Shown here one piece after another: positions 10,078-21,435 of a DNA stretch of 64,000 nucleotides. Every line of letters begins with the position of its first letter. Within the stretch, counting starts at the first letter, position 1. Source of the DNA: SZUA-36 sp963727635 (GTDB lineage Bacteria; Pseudomonadota; Gammaproteobacteria; Xanthomonadales; SZUA-36); contig CAVSHP010000015.1 in assembly GCA_963727635.1 (NCBI GenBank), positions 1 through 64,000 on the forward strand, given 5' to 3'. A program made the translations under genes and the position numbers. Under the pieces are notes generated by a model that saw only the letters and a program-made list of their open reading frames with translations, was not told the origin of the DNA and searched no databases.

Positions 10078-10623
10078 ATTTGGTGATTTCGTTTAAGGCC
10101 GTGCGCTCAGCAGGCCGGGTGGTATTCACTGCCCAGCCTTATCCGGCCCTGCGGGCTTCCCTCAGCCACGATTCCGCCTGATCGGGACCGCGCTGGCGGT
10201 ACATCCCTGTACCGTCAGCGCTCGATTTTCTCCTGAAAATCGCCCCTGGCGAAACCCTGTCTTCGGCGGATAAATGGGCACTGAGTACCGCCCGGCCTGC
10301 TGAGCTCTCTCAACTGAAAGCTGCGCACACTGGTTCAGACCCGGCAGGTGGTTGCTGGCTGGGCGAACTTTGAAGCGCTGAGTAGACGGACGGATTAGGG
10401 GCGATCGGGCAGGAAGCCCGATCGAGGCCGTTCAATACAGGATGTATTGTGAGGCCGGTGCCGTTAAGATCCGGCTGGCTGCGAGGGTAGTCCCGGATCT
10501 CGATCCGGGACCGCTGGCATGAGAGCACGGACAGCAAGCGCCTGCCGGGGCTCTTGCACCTGCGTCAGATTTTCTGTTTCTCAGTGTTACCAGGCCCTTG
10601 TTACATGGAACGATGCTGGAATT
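10078..10623 (+). repeat. Composite palindromic repeat, copy A
   Basis: First of three copies of a ~540-bp non-coding repeat; the others are at 26249-26953 (inverted) and 36905-37448 (direct). Module 1 (10105-10305) is bounded by ~31-bp inverted repeats that start GCTCAGCAGGCCGGGTGG and contains a hairpin with arms GCGCTGGCGGTAC and GTACCGTCAGCGC. Module 2 (10339-10550) is bounded by imperfect repeats of the type ACCCGGCAGGTGGTTGCTG. It contains CGATCGGGC/GCCCGATCG, CAATACA/TGTATTG and TCCCGGATC/GATCCGGGA hairpins. A less conserved tail ends at GCTGGAATT. No convincing reading frame is present. The copy fills the gap between the convergent relA and glycosyltransferase genes. Confidence 0.9.
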
Positions 10624-10628
10624 GACAG

Positions 10629-13600
10629 CTAGGAAGCTTTTGCTCCAAGTTTGTCAAAGGAATTGAACAGCGCTTCCAGGCTGGCGCGCGCGGTTGCCAG
10701 CGAGAAATGCGCTTCCACATTCTGCACTGAAGCCGCGGAAAGACGGTTCCATAGATCCTCGTCCTGGTAAAGCCTGACGACCTCGCGGGCGAATGATTCC
10801 GCGTCTGCGGCGACCAGCAATTCACGCTCGTGTTCCGCGAACATGCCTTCCACCGCGGCGGGGGTCGCCACCACCGGTTGCCCGTGGGCCATGCTCATAT
10901 TGACCTTGCCCTTGACACCGGCACCGTAACGCAACGGCGCCACCGCAAGCCGGCAGTCGCTCAGAAATGCTTGCAGCGATTCGACGAAACCATGGAAGAC
11001 CACACCTTCACCACTTAAGGCGCGGACACGTTCGGGCGCCTTGCTGCCGATCAGGTGGAAGCGCATCGTCGGCAGTTGCTGGTGGATCAGCGGCCAGATG
11101 TCATTGACAAACCAGCAGGCGGCATCGACATTCGGCGGGTGCTGGTAGCCGCCGACAAAATAAATATCCTTCCGGTCTGTAAACCCCTTGTCGCGGCCCG
11201 GGACCTGGTGGATGTTCGACAGGACGTGCACTTTTTCGCCGGGGGCATCTTTCTCAAGCACCGCTTTTTCAACGGTGCTGACCACCAGCGTGGCGTCCGC
11301 CGCCTTGATGACCGATAGCTCCGCGCGGCGGGTTTGCTGGGCGGTGCGTTTCAGCGGCAGGCTCTGTTCCAGGTCGGCCAGGCGCTGTTCGCGCAGGTAG
11401 TGCAGATCGACGGTGTCAAAAATGAAGCGCGCACCCGGGCAATAACGTTTCAGTAGCGAAATGTAATTGATGGCGATGTAGTGACGGCTGATGAAGATGT
11501 AATCAAATTCGCCGCCCCTGTCGCGGAAGAAATCATGCAGGGAATCGAGCCAGGGATGGTAGAGCACTTCCACACCCGCCCTTTGCAGGTTGCGGGTATA
11601 GACGCCCGCGTAGTCCCGGTTGTCGGCAAAAAAAGTCAGGCTGTAGCCCATATCCCGGCAGCACTGCATCAGGTTGGTCAGGCGGACGCTGCCGGAATCC
11701 TTGTCGGGTTCAGGCGTGGTCGCGTCGATAAAAAGTATCCGTCCCCTGGCGCCATGCTGACTGGCGCCGAGAACCTGTGCGTGGTCATCCGGGTTGGAAA
11801 TTCTTTCCGGCTGTGATTTGAGCTCAGCTTGCCAGCGTTCGACGAATTTCTTCTGGTTGATGAGCTGATATTTTTTTGTGCCGCTGGAAGTGTCGGTTCC
11901 GGAGGTGATGCCTTCGTGGTGGATCACCGCAGACAAGGGCTGGACCAGCACCTTGAGACCGGATTCGCGCACCTTGAAAGCCAGGTCGGTGTCTTCGTAA
12001 TAGGCCGGCGCGTAGCGTTCGTCGAGGGCGCCGATCTCATGAAAGTAACTGGTTTTCAGCGCGATACAGGCGCCTGAACAGTAATCGGCCTCGCGCAGGA
12101 ACAGGTATTCCGGGTTCTCGGCCTGTTGCCCGCGTCCGTAGTTCCAGCCGGAACCGTCAATGAAGACGATGCCGCCGGATTCCTGCAGACTTGCCATCGG
12201 GGTAGACCAGGCGGGCGCCGACCAGGCCGGCCTTCGGTTCACGTTCGAAGGTATCGATCAACTCGTCCAGCCAGCCGTCCAGAACCTGGGTGTCATTGTT
12301 CAGCAGCACCAGGTACTCACCGCGGGCGTGCCGGGCGCCGCGGTTGCAACTGCCGACAAAACCGAGGTTTTTCTCGTTTCTCAGGTGGACCAGGCCGTCG
12401 ATAGCGGCCAGGCGTTCTGCAGTTTCGTCACTGGACTGGTCATCCACGACGATCACTTCAAACGAATATTTGCCCTTGACCTCCAGCAAACTGCGCAGAC
12501 ATGCGGCGGTATAAACCCACTTGTTATACACCGGGATGACGATGCTGACTTGCGGATGATCTGTTTTGGCAAAGGCCGCAGGCGCCTCACCGTTACCGAT
12601 CGGCTCACTGCTGATCAGCGGATGTGGTTCGGGCACGGCTTCAGGGCCGGTGTATTGCAGTCGCTGCACGGTGCCGGTGATGCCAAGCGTGGACAGGTTC
12701 CTGATCAGTTGCGCAAACAACCACGGCCACCTCGCCGGGTTCCAGGCACGGGCCAGCATGAAATTCTTGGCCGCCCGGCGCGCCACGCGTAACGGACGGG
12801 TGATTTTCCACGATGTGCTACCCAGTATCAGTGTGTTTTGGGTTTCGAGTCGTTGATTATCGGACCTGAGGTGTTCCAGGCGTACTTCCTTGTCTTCGAG
12901 TTGTTCCTGTTGGTCGCCAACGATGTGCTGCAGCCTGGCTGATTTCCGAGTTCAACAGCTCAACCCATTCCTCGCGTCGTTTCTGTTCGAATTTCAACTG
13001 CCTGCCGGTCTCAAGCGCCCAATCGGTTCGCCTGTCGACTTCTTTCTCAAGTTCTGCCTGATGGTCAATGGCCTTTTGCAGCCGGGTGTCGGCCATCGAG
13101 TAGCGGTACTCCGCCGCGGCCTGCTGGGTTTGATGCAGACCGCGCCTTTGCCGGTCATCAACGGACGGCTTTCTGGCGATGCAGGGCATAATTTGTCGAA
13201 GGCCTGGCGCATTTTTTCCGGCGTATTGGCGCTGATGGCCGGCAAATTCGCACGCACGGTTCCGATCTGTCCCGGCGATTTGCACAGAGCTCGCGACCTG
13301 GTTGACCAGCGCTTCCGGTTCAGGGTCGACCAGCCAGCCCGTTTTGCCATGTTCGATGCGGCCCGGAAAACTGCCCACGCGGGTCGCGATCACCGGAATT
13401 TGCATCTGCTGCAGTTCGGACAGCGTAAAGCTGAAGGTCTCGGGAACCAGGGATAAAAGTGCGGCAAAATCCGGGCCGATCTCGGCCAGGATGGCGGGCA
13501 GTTCGTCACGCTTGTAATCGAGTATCACATCCACGCCGCTAAGGCCAAAAAACGCTTCGCCCGATTTACCGGTTCCGACCAGGTAGACCTGTACGTGGGT

Positions 13601-15115
13601 GGTCAGAGCGGCTAATGCCTGGCGCAGCAGTTGCTGGCCTTTGCCGGTTTGCATACGTCCGAGAACCAGCAGACGCAGACGGCCGTCGTTGCGTGGTTTT
13701 GGCTCGATGGGGTGCAGGTTTTCGATGACCGGGAAAGCATGCGGAATAACCTCCGCAGCCAGTGTCGCGAACGCCGGTTCAAGCCGGCACTGCAAATCCA
13801 GCACCGATTGGCCGGGCGCGGCAATTTTAACCTTGTATTCCCCGAGCGTGCGGACATAGGCGTCGCGAATGCCGGACCAGTCGAGAGCGTCCTTGTCATG
13901 GAATTCCAGTATTTTCGCATGTTCTTGCAGGGCGAGTTCGAGATTGGCGGCGGCGCCGTCGTGCAGGTACGGTTGCGGGTTGACGCTGAGCAACGGCCAG
14001 AGCGGAAAATGGTCATGCAGTACCTGTAACGTCGGTTTGCCAGTGCGCAACGCTTCGAGACTGTGGCCGACAAGCGATGACACAAACACCCTGCCAATGC
14101 CATATCTTTGACAGATTTCTGCCAGAATCTCACGGTACCCTCGGTCGCTGTCGGTGATCGACGCGATCGCTGGCGATAACCACCAGCTGGCAATCGGGCA
14201 GCGCAGTTCGTTGCCCGCATAAAGGCTAATTTTTTGACCGAAACCGAGACCGGATTGAGGGTGTTCTGAACGCAATTGAAAATTACGCCGGTGAGCATCG
14301 CTTGCAATAAAGGAATTGAGCCATTGGGCGACGCCGCCACCCCAGCTGTGGGTGATGTGCAAAGTGGCCGGAATTCCGTCAGCGGGCATCTCCGGCAGAT
14401 CCGTTATGCCCGCGTTGAACCATTGCTGTAGCCGGGCGCTTAGCTCGCTGAATGGCGGTGGGCAGGCGGTTTCGTGTGCTTGCAGCTTAATAGGTGTAAA
14501 AAGTTTGCTTTCAGGATCATGCAGAAAAAACGGGTCGGGGACCAGCAATGTGCCACCTGCTGCCTGCAAGCGGTGCATCAGGTCACGGTCGTCGCCGCCG
14601 CTCGCAAGCAGTGACACGAGACCCGCGGACAAAAGCATAAAATGGTCGGTCCATGTGTTCAGGCTATGCCATTGTCCCGGCGCCAGCAGGTTGACGAGGT
14701 CGCCGGGGTCACATTTCAGACCGCCGGCAGGGGCTTGCAGTCCGGAAAACGGATTTACACGGCCATCGGCATTTGAAAGCACTGTCAGGGCTGCCGGTTG
14801 GTCTGCATGATCCAGCAGCCCCATCAGCCTGTCGACCAGCGGTCTGGTCAGTTGCAGCCCGGCGCGCAGGAAAATGACCGCTCTGCCGGGGAAAAGCCCG
14901 GCCAGTTCGGCGATCAGCAATGCGGGCCGGTCATAGCCATTTTCGGTTTGTGTCAGTCCGTCATGGGCAAGGCGGCTGCAAACGGGCAGACCCAGTTCCA
15001 GCAGGGCTTTGGCGGTGTTTTTGTCGACCTGCCCGCGGCCTTTTGCATGTACATAGAGAACAGGTTCTATGGACGGCTTGCCTGGCAGTTTATTATTGCT
15101 CATTTGATTCGCCAC
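10629..15115 (-). CDS. Giant multi-domain glycosyltransferase (several frameshifts)
   Basis: One gene of about 1490 codons, read from three frames. The N-terminal part (about residues 1-590) includes a GT4-like Rossmann domain with LRLLVLGRMQTGKG and PETFSFTLSELQQMQIPV. A coiled-coil linker follows (QAELEKEVDRRTDWALE). The middle is a GT2 domain with QVSIVIPVYNKW, FEVIVVDDQSSDET and LLNNDTQV, continuing after a one-base shift near 12197 with GACIALKTSYF and YYEDTDLAFKV. The C-terminus is a second GT4-type domain with DIYFVGGYQHPPN and YGAGVKGKVNMSM. Further shifts lie around 13180 and 13290. The start is a GTG at 15115, or ATG at 15103. Such fused transferases build surface polysaccharide or O-antigen; the sugar specificity cannot be read from sequence. 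Confidence 0.8.
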
Positions 15116-15125
15116 GAACTAGGAA

Positions 15126-15202
15126 GGCCTGTTGACACTATGCGCCTTGTCCTGCGAAAAAATGATCGCTGTCGATGGGTATCCGCATAGTGTTAACAGG
15201 CC
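15126..15202. repeat. 77-bp inverted-repeat element
   Basis: The arms GGCCTGTTGACACTATGCG (15126-15144) and CGCATAGTGTTAACAGGCC (15184-15202) match at 18 of 19 positions around a 39-base centre. It lies between the divergent glycosyltransferase and mrcB genes, 10 bases from the glycosyltransferase start. It could be a small non-autonomous mobile element, or a hairpin in the leader of the minus-strand gene. I see no second copy in the window. Confidence 0.7.
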
Positions 15203-15298
15203 CTAAATACCGAAGTGGCGGATTATACCAAGACAAAGCGCAGCCATTATGGATAATGGTCAGATTGATGTCATCCCGCAAACAGAAACCGGTAATTA

Positions 15299-17613
15299 AT
15301 GTTCAATAAAACTGCAAAATCCAAATCGTCACGAGCCAAATCCCGGGGAAGAGAAAAGGCGCTAAAAAGCCGGGCACGGTGCGGCGTCTGTTCAGATTGC
15401 TGATGCTGTTGGCCGGGCTTGCCATCGGCCTCGGCGTGCCGTGGGTGGTCTGGCTGGACATGCAGGTACGCGGTGAATTTGAAGGCCGGAACTGGGACTT
15501 GCCCAGCCGGGTGTTTGCAAGGCCATTGAGTCTGTATAATGGCGAAGCGATTTCAAAAGATTCATTGCTGACTCGAACTGAAGGCTGCCGGTTATCGCCG
15601 AGCAGCCAGCGCCGACAACGGCGGGCATTATTCCGTCAACGGCAACCGTTTTGATATTAATCGTCGCGCGTTTACATTTGAAGAAGGCGACAGAGCCGGC
15701 CGTGCGTTTTCAGCTGCAATTGGCTGGCGACACCGTTAAGTCTGGGCAAGGCATCGGTGCTGAAAGACCCCGGTCTGGTGCGGCTGGATCCTGCCGAGAT
15801 TGCCTCGATTTATCCGACTGATGATGAAGATCGTAAATTGATTGCACTGCAAGGATGTGCCCGAACTGCTGGTAACAGGATTGCAGGCGGTGGAAGACCG
15901 GCAGTTCAAACATCATCACGGCATCGCGCCGCAGTATTGCCCGGGCCTTTGCTGGCCAATATCCGGGCCGGCCGGCCAGTGCAGGGCGGCAGTACCCTGA
16001 CGCAGCAACTGGTCAAAAATTATTTTCTCACCAGCGACCGAACATGATTCGTAAAGTCAACGAGGCCATCATGGCCGTGCTGCTGGAATTGCATTACACA
16101 AATCGGAGATCCTTGAGGCCTATATGAATGAAATATTTCCTGGGCCAGCAGGGCAAACATGCCATCCATGGTTTTGGCCGTGCCAGCGAGTTTTATTTTG
16201 ACCAACCTTTGAAGGACCTTCAGCCACAACAAATTGCCTTGCTGGTGGGCATGGTGCGTGGTGCCTCTCTACTACAATCCGAGGCGCAACCCGGACCGTG
16301 CATTGGAGCGTCGCAACCAGGTGCTGGATATTTTTGCCAGTACCGGTATGTTGACCGAAAGCAGGCAATAGCGGCCAAGGCAGGACCACTGGGTGTGACC
16401 GATAAGCCGCGTTCCGGCGGCAGTCGCTATCCGCGCCTTTGTTGACCTGGTCCGGCGTCAGTTGATGCGTGATTACCAGCCGATGATTTGCGTTCCGAAG
16501 GTTTGCGGATATTTACGACCCTGGCGCCGTCCGAACAGGAATACGCCCAGCATGCGGTTACCCAGGGACTGGAGGATCTGGCAGCACGTGGTTTACCGGC
16601 AGATTTGCAGGGCGCGATGGTGCTGGTGGATGTCGCCAGCGGCGAAGTCCGGGCGCTGGTTGGTGATCGTGCGGAAGGCCGCAATGGATTTTAACCGTGC
16701 ACTTGATGCGCGCCGGCAAATCGGTTCGGTGATCAAACCGCTGATGTATCTGCTGGCACTGGAGCAAGCGGCGATTACAACCTGATCACGCCGGTCGATG
16801 ATGAGCCGATTTCTCTGCGCCAGGCAGGACGGAAACTGTCTGGTCACCCGGAGAACTATGACCACAAATCGCATGGCGAAATGCCACTGATGGATGGCCT
16901 GATTCATTCGTATAATCAGGCGACGGTGGGGTGGGTCATGAATGTCGGCGTCGCGAACCTGATCCGCAAGATCGAGCAACTGGGTGTCGATGCGCAGATT
17001 CCGGCGGTTCCCGCAACCTTGCTGGGCGCGGTCGAATTGACGCCGATTGGAGGTTACACAAATATACCAGTCGCTGGCTGCCGGCGGTTACAGCGTGCCG
17101 CTGCGTTCGGTCACGGCCGTGCTAACACCAAAGGGTGAATTTTGAGCCGTTATCCGCTGAGCTTGATGCCACTGGAGAACCGTGATGCAGTTGCCTTGCT
17201 GAATTTTGCATTGACGCAGGTGGTGGAAGAGGGCACCGCCCAGGAATTTGCACGAATTGCTCGGCAACGAAACCTGATTGCCGGCAAAACCGGCACCACC
17301 AATGAACAACGTGACAGCTGGTTTGTCGGATATACTCGTGACCGTGTAGCGGTCGCCTGGGTGGGTCTGGATGACAACCGCCCGGCTGGTGTAACCGGCA
17401 GCAATGCCGCCATGCGGGTGTGGGCGGGTTTGTTCAGGAAACTTCCCCATCGAGGCGGTGGATTTACGTATGCCGGATGGTGCAGATTATGTCTGGGTCG
17501 ACAAACAGCAACAGGCGCTGACTGACCCGTCCTGTAACGGTGCGGTGCAGATACCGTTTATCGAGGGTTCTGAACCGCAGGAAAGCACGGCGTGTATGCG
17601 AAACGCAGGATGA
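15299..17613 (+). CDS. mrcB: Penicillin-binding protein 1B (many frameshifts)
   Basis: Bifunctional class A peptidoglycan synthase. The basic cytoplasmic N-terminus is followed by a membrane anchor (LLMLLAGLAIGLGVPWVVW). The UB2H-like region contains GHYSVNGNRFDINRRAF. The glycosyltransferase domain has DRQFKHHHGI, QGGSTLTQQLVKNYF and NEIFLGQQGKHAIHGFG. The transpeptidase has the SxxK motif in RQIGSVIKPL, SxN in HSYNQATV and KTGTT in IAGKTGTTNEQRD. All catalytic motifs are present and in order, but the frame changes about ten or more times over 2.3 kb. Real decay of an important gene with every motif intact is unlikely, so I take these as sequencing indels. The reconstructed length is about 770 residues, slightly shorter than in E. 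coli. Confidence 0.85.
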
Positions 17614-17631
17614 CAGGAACAAGAAATCTTT

Positions 17632-18163
17632 ATGGAGAAAATTGTTTGGAACGACAAAGATTAGACTGTACAGGAATATTAGCTCCTGTTTGCTGCTGGC
17701 CTGCTATGCTAGCGGCCGGCTACTGCCACCAGGCGACGCGCCAACGGATGAGGTTAACGCCCAGGTGCGTGACACCGGCCAGCCAGGACAGTGCGGGTGT
17801 GCAGGTTTACTCTCTGCAAAACCCGGCGGTGAAACAATTGGCGGCGCAGGCGGAAGATGCTGAAAAAGCCGGCAACCTGGACCAGGCCGGCGGCTACATT
17901 GAGCGCGCATTGCGCATCCAGCCGCAGGGACCCGCAATTGTTGCAGCACATGGCCGAAATCAAATTGCAGAAAGAGGATTGTCAGCAGGCCCTGAATTTC
18001 GCCTCGCGCTCCTACGACATCGGTCCGCGGGTGGGTGAAATCTGCAGCAGGAACTGGCGTACCATCAGCGTGGCCAAGGAGCCACCTCAATGACGCCGGC
18101 GGCGCCAGCGATGCGGTGGAACGCGCGACCCAGTGCATGAATACGCGGCCCAAGAGTTACTGA
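17632..18163 (+). CDS. TPR-containing lipoprotein (frameshifted)
   Basis: A short gene between mrcB and the DinG-family helicase. The N-terminal part, spread over two frames, looks like a lipoprotein signal (SSCLLLACYASG). The middle encodes helical tetratricopeptide repeats: VYSLQNPAVKQLAAQAED, AGNLDQAGGYIERALRIQP and LLQHMAEIKLQKEDCQQAL. The end can be read as QCMNTRPKSY with a stop at 18161-18163. Total length is about 175 residues. Proteins of this type next to PBP1b probably assist peptidoglycan synthesis, but that is inference from position. The exact start is uncertain because the first 60 bases contain an indel; an ATGA overlap with the mrcB stop at 17610 is an alternative. Confidence 0.6.
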
Positions 18164-18186
18164 GCAAAGCCAGTTGGTGCAGTGAC

Positions 18187-20141
18187 GTGACTGCAGTGTC
18201 GGATTTAGGGGCTGGGAGCGTGCAATTGCTCGATGCCGGCGGCCCGTTTGAGGCCATGCTGCACGGGTTTCGCCCCGCGAGGAGCAATTGCAGCTGGCGG
18301 CGGCCATCGAACGGACCATCGCCACGGGCGGCACGCTGGTGGCTGAAGCCGGAACCGGGATCGGTAAAACGCTCGTCCTATCTGGTGCCGGTATTCAAGG
18401 GTAAAGAGCGCACCATCATTTCGACCGGCACCAAAACCCTCCAGGACCAGCTGTATTTCCGCGACTTGCCGGTGGTCAAAAAGGCGCTTGGCAGCACACT
18501 TAAAACCGCCCTGCTGAAAGGCCGGGCAAACTACTTGTGCCTGTACCGTATGGAACAGGCGCGTAGCGATGGCCGGCTGCCAGCGCGGAATTCCAGTAGG
18601 TGAACTGGAAGCGATCCGGCAGTGGGCGCCATCCAGCGTGGACGGCGATCTTTCGTTCTCGTCGGTCATGGCCGAAGACAGCGAACTTGTGGCCGATGGT
18701 GACATCGACCGCGGATAACTGCCTGGGCTTGGATTGCCCCGATTTTGATAGGTGTTTCGTGGCACGGGCGCGTCGCGAGGCGCAGGATGCCGACGTGGTG
18801 GTGGTTAATCATCACCTGCTGTTTGCGGACATGGCGATCAAGCAAAGCGGGTTTGGTGAGGTTTTGCCCGGCGCCTCGGTATTTATCGTCGACGAAGCGC
18901 ATCAGGCGCCCGAAACCGCGTCGCAGTTTTTCAGTTCTTCGCTGTCTTCCCGGCAAATTTCCGATTTATGCAGCGACTTGCTGGCGGAGGCGGCCGAAAC
19001 CAGTGGCGGTATCGCGGCGGTGCGCAATGAGGTTGCCCATTGCCGCCAGGTCATCAAAGAGTTTCAGCTCGCCTGCATGAGCGAACTCTGAAGACCGTGG
19101 TACATGGGAGGACATGCTGAATCAGGTCCGGACGTCAGAAATGCGCTGCAGTCACTGGATGCTGCGGTCTGTGCATTGAAACCGGTGATCGATGCCATTG
19201 CAGGGCGCAAGCCGCGGCATGGACGCCTGCCTGCAGCGCCTGGCCGAAATTCAGGCGCATTTTGACCATCTCGATAAGGCCGTGGCCGGGACCGAGGTGC
19301 GCTGGTTCGAACGTCGTGGTAAAGGGGTCCTGATCAATACCACGCCGCTGGATATCTCCAACGTGTTTTCAAGCTTCTGCGAGCAACTGGATGCCGCCTG
19401 GGTGTTTACATCGGCGACCTTGTCGGTGAATGGCGGATTTCGATCATTTTATACGCCAACTGGGTTTGCAGGATGCCGAAACACTGAACCTGGATTCGCC
19501 GTTTGATTACGCCAACCATGCATTGATGTGGTTGCCGGACGACCTTCCGGAACCGCGTGAAGCGTCCTTTGTGCCCGAGCTGCTGGCCCGTGTCCGGCCG
19601 GTTCTGAAGGCCAGCAAGGGCCGTGCGTTTATTCTCTTTACTTCGCACAGGGCCTTGAGACAGGCCGCGGAGCTACTCGCCGGCAAAATTGACCATCCGT
19701 TGTTTGTACAGGGTGACATGCCCCGCAGCATGTTGCTCCAGGCATTCCGTGAATCGGGCGATGGCATCCTGCTGGGTTCTGCGAGTTTTTGGGGTGGCGT
19801 GGATGTGATGGGCGGGGCATTGTCACTGGTCATCATCGACAAATTGCCGTTTGCGCCACCCAATGATCCTGTCATGGTTGCGCGCAGCAACCAATTGCGA
19901 CAGCATGGCGGCAATCCTTTCATGGAGTTGTTTTTGCCACAGGCCGTCATCACGCTCAAGCAGGGCGCCGGCCGCCTGATCCGTGATGTCAATGACCGCG
20001 GGGTGCTGGTCATTTGTGACCGCGCGGCTGAAAACCATGGGTTATGGCAGCGTTTTTCTGGACAGCCTTCCGCCCATGCAGCAAACACTGGACCGTGACC
20101 GTGTCGTGGAGTTTTTTGAAAATGAATCTACTGGCGATTGA
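18187..20141 (+). CDS. yoaA: DinG/YoaA-family iron-sulfur helicase (several frameshifts)
   Basis: Superfamily 2 DNA helicase of the XPD/DinG group, about 650 residues, close to YoaA. Walker A is AEAGTGIGKTL, reconstructed from two frames. TGTKTLQDQL follows, then a cysteine set for a 4Fe-4S cluster (NYLCLYR and CLGLDCPDFDRCF). The helicase boxes VVVNHHLLFAD, FIVDEAHQ, FTSATLS, FILFTSHRALR and LKQGAGRLIRD are present. The frame moves at about 18320, 18590, 18710, 19090, 19430 and 20040. The true C-terminus (FLDSLPPMQQTLDRDRVVEFF) ends at 20141 and overlaps the tsaB start by 20 bases. The start is a GTG, 18187 or 18196. The enzyme would unwind replication or repair intermediates; this is family knowledge. 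Confidence 0.85.
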
Positions 20142-20802
20142 AACAGCGAGCGAAACCTGTTCCGTGGCCCTCAGCGTCAATGGTGAAGTGCTGGAAAGAT
20201 ACCAGCACGCACCCCGGCAACATGCCGAATTGCTGCTGCCCTGGGTCGGAGAATTGCTGGCGGAAGCAGGGCTGGCCTATGCCTCGCTCGATGCCATTGC
20301 CTTCAGTCGCGGTCCGGGCAGTTTTACCAGTTTGCGTATCGGTATCGGTGTCGTGCAGGGTCTGGCGTGGGCGTCGGACCGTCCGGTCGTGCCGGTTTCG
20401 AGTCTTGCCGCAACCGCCCAGTCGGCCGTTGGGGACGGGGTAGACGCTGCGCTGGTGGCGCTGGATGCCCGTATGAACGAGGTTTTTACCGGTCTGTTCG
20501 AAGTCAATGAAAACGGCATCATGGTGCCGCTCATCGCCGAGACAGTCGGTCCTGCAGAAGAAGTCCAGGCGCCGTTGAATGCCAGGACTTTTGGTATCGG
20601 CAACGGATTCGACCGTTATGCAGCATTAAAAGCCCTGGCGCCACAACTCCGTGGTATCCGTGCCGGCGTATGGCCAAAGGCCTCATGCGTGCTGCAACTG
20701 GCCCGGGAATGGCTGAAAACCAATGAACCGCTGCCGGCAGAACAGGCCCAGCCCGTTTACCTGCGGGACGATGTCGCCAAAAAGTCCGTTAATCAGTGTT
20801 AA
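20122..20802 (+). CDS. tsaB: tRNA t6A biosynthesis protein TsaB
   Basis: Catalytically inactive partner of TsaD in the complex that makes N6-threonylcarbamoyladenosine at position 37 of ANN-decoding tRNAs. The N-terminus MNLLAIETASETCSVAL is the family signature, and I set the start there although the frame is open further upstream. RQHAELLLPW, FSRGPGSFTSLRIGI and ALDARMNEVF are typical. The length is 226 residues, normal for the family. The gene overlaps the end of the helicase gene by 20 bases, so the two are probably co-transcribed. The usual rimI neighbour is absent; a LysE-type transporter gene converges instead. Confidence 0.93.
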   Translation: MNLLAIETASETCSVALSVNGEVLERYQHAPRQHAELLLPWVGELLAEAGLAYASLDAIAFSRGPGSFTSLRIGIGVVQGLAWASDRPVVPVSSLAATAQSAVGDGVDAALVALDARMNEVFTGLFEVNENGIMVPLIAETVGPAEEVQAPLNARTFGIGNGFDRYAALKALAPQLRGIRAGVWPKASCVLQLAREWLKTNEPLPAEQAQPVYLRDDVAKKSVNQC

Positions 20803-20817
20803 TTGACGAGTTGCGGG

Positions 20818-21435
20818 TTAATTGACGAGCCCACCTGCCAGCAAGCGTATCGCCAGGGCGATCAGGATCACACCAAACGCACGTTCGAGCCAGACAACAT
20901 GTCGTTGCAGACGGCCAAGCCAGCGCGGGTTCGAGAATGACCAGGCGACGAACATGTACCATCCCATGTCGATGACCAGGGCAGTGGCGGCGTAAGCGAG
21001 CTTTTCCAGCCAGGTGGTTTCGTTGCCGATGACCTGGCTGAACAGGGCGATAAAAAATACCGCCACTTTCGGGTTCAGAAACACGACCAGGAAACCATCA
21101 CGGGCAGCGCTGCCCGTGGTTGGCGCATTCTCCAGTATTCCACCCGTTTGGGCGCGTGCCCGCAGGCCCTTGATGCCGATCCAGATGAGATAGCCTGCGC
21201 CAAGCCATTGCAGCGTCGTGAACAACAACGGGGAAGCGGTGATCATGAACGCGATGCCGGATATGCACAAAAGTGCGTAAAGACCAATTCCCAGACCGTG
21301 TGTTATCGCGGCGGTCAGGCCTGTTTTGCGTCCGCCCCTGAGTGTCTGCTGCAATACCACGGCCAGCGAAGGACCTGGTGACATTGCACCCAAAAGACAG
21401 ATCGAAACCACGGTCAGCCAGATTGTTATTGTCAT
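20818..21435 (-). CDS. LysE/RhtB-family amino acid exporter
   Basis: Inner-membrane protein of 205 residues with about six hydrophobic segments. The conserved N-terminal motif GAMSPGPSLAVVLQQTLRGG is that of the RhtB group of LysE transporters, which export amino acids such as homoserine, threonine or lysine. LNPKVAVFFIALFSQ in the middle is also a family signature. The frame is intact and its end converges with tsaB with 15 bases between the stops. The substrate cannot be read from sequence. Confidence 0.85.
   Translation of the reverse strand: MTITIWLTVVSICLLGAMSPGPSLAVVLQQTLRGGRKTGLTAAITHGLGIGLYALLCISGIAFMITASPLLFTTLQWLGAGYLIWIGIKGLRARAQTGGILENAPTTGSAARDGFLVVFLNPKVAVFFIALFSQVIGNETTWLEKLAYAATALVIDMGWYMFVAWSFSNPRWLGRLQRHVVWLERAFGVILIALAIRLLAGGLVN

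Noticed and set aside
10310..10537. Short open frames inside the composite repeats (also at 26310-26867 and 37116-37385) as conserved small proteins
   Set aside because: They arise from the GC-rich palindromes, have no ribosome-binding sites and differ in start, stop and frame between copies.
15299..17613. mrcB as a true pseudogene
   Set aside because: All glycosyltransferase and transpeptidase motifs are preserved in order, and neighbouring housekeeping genes show the same one-base errors.
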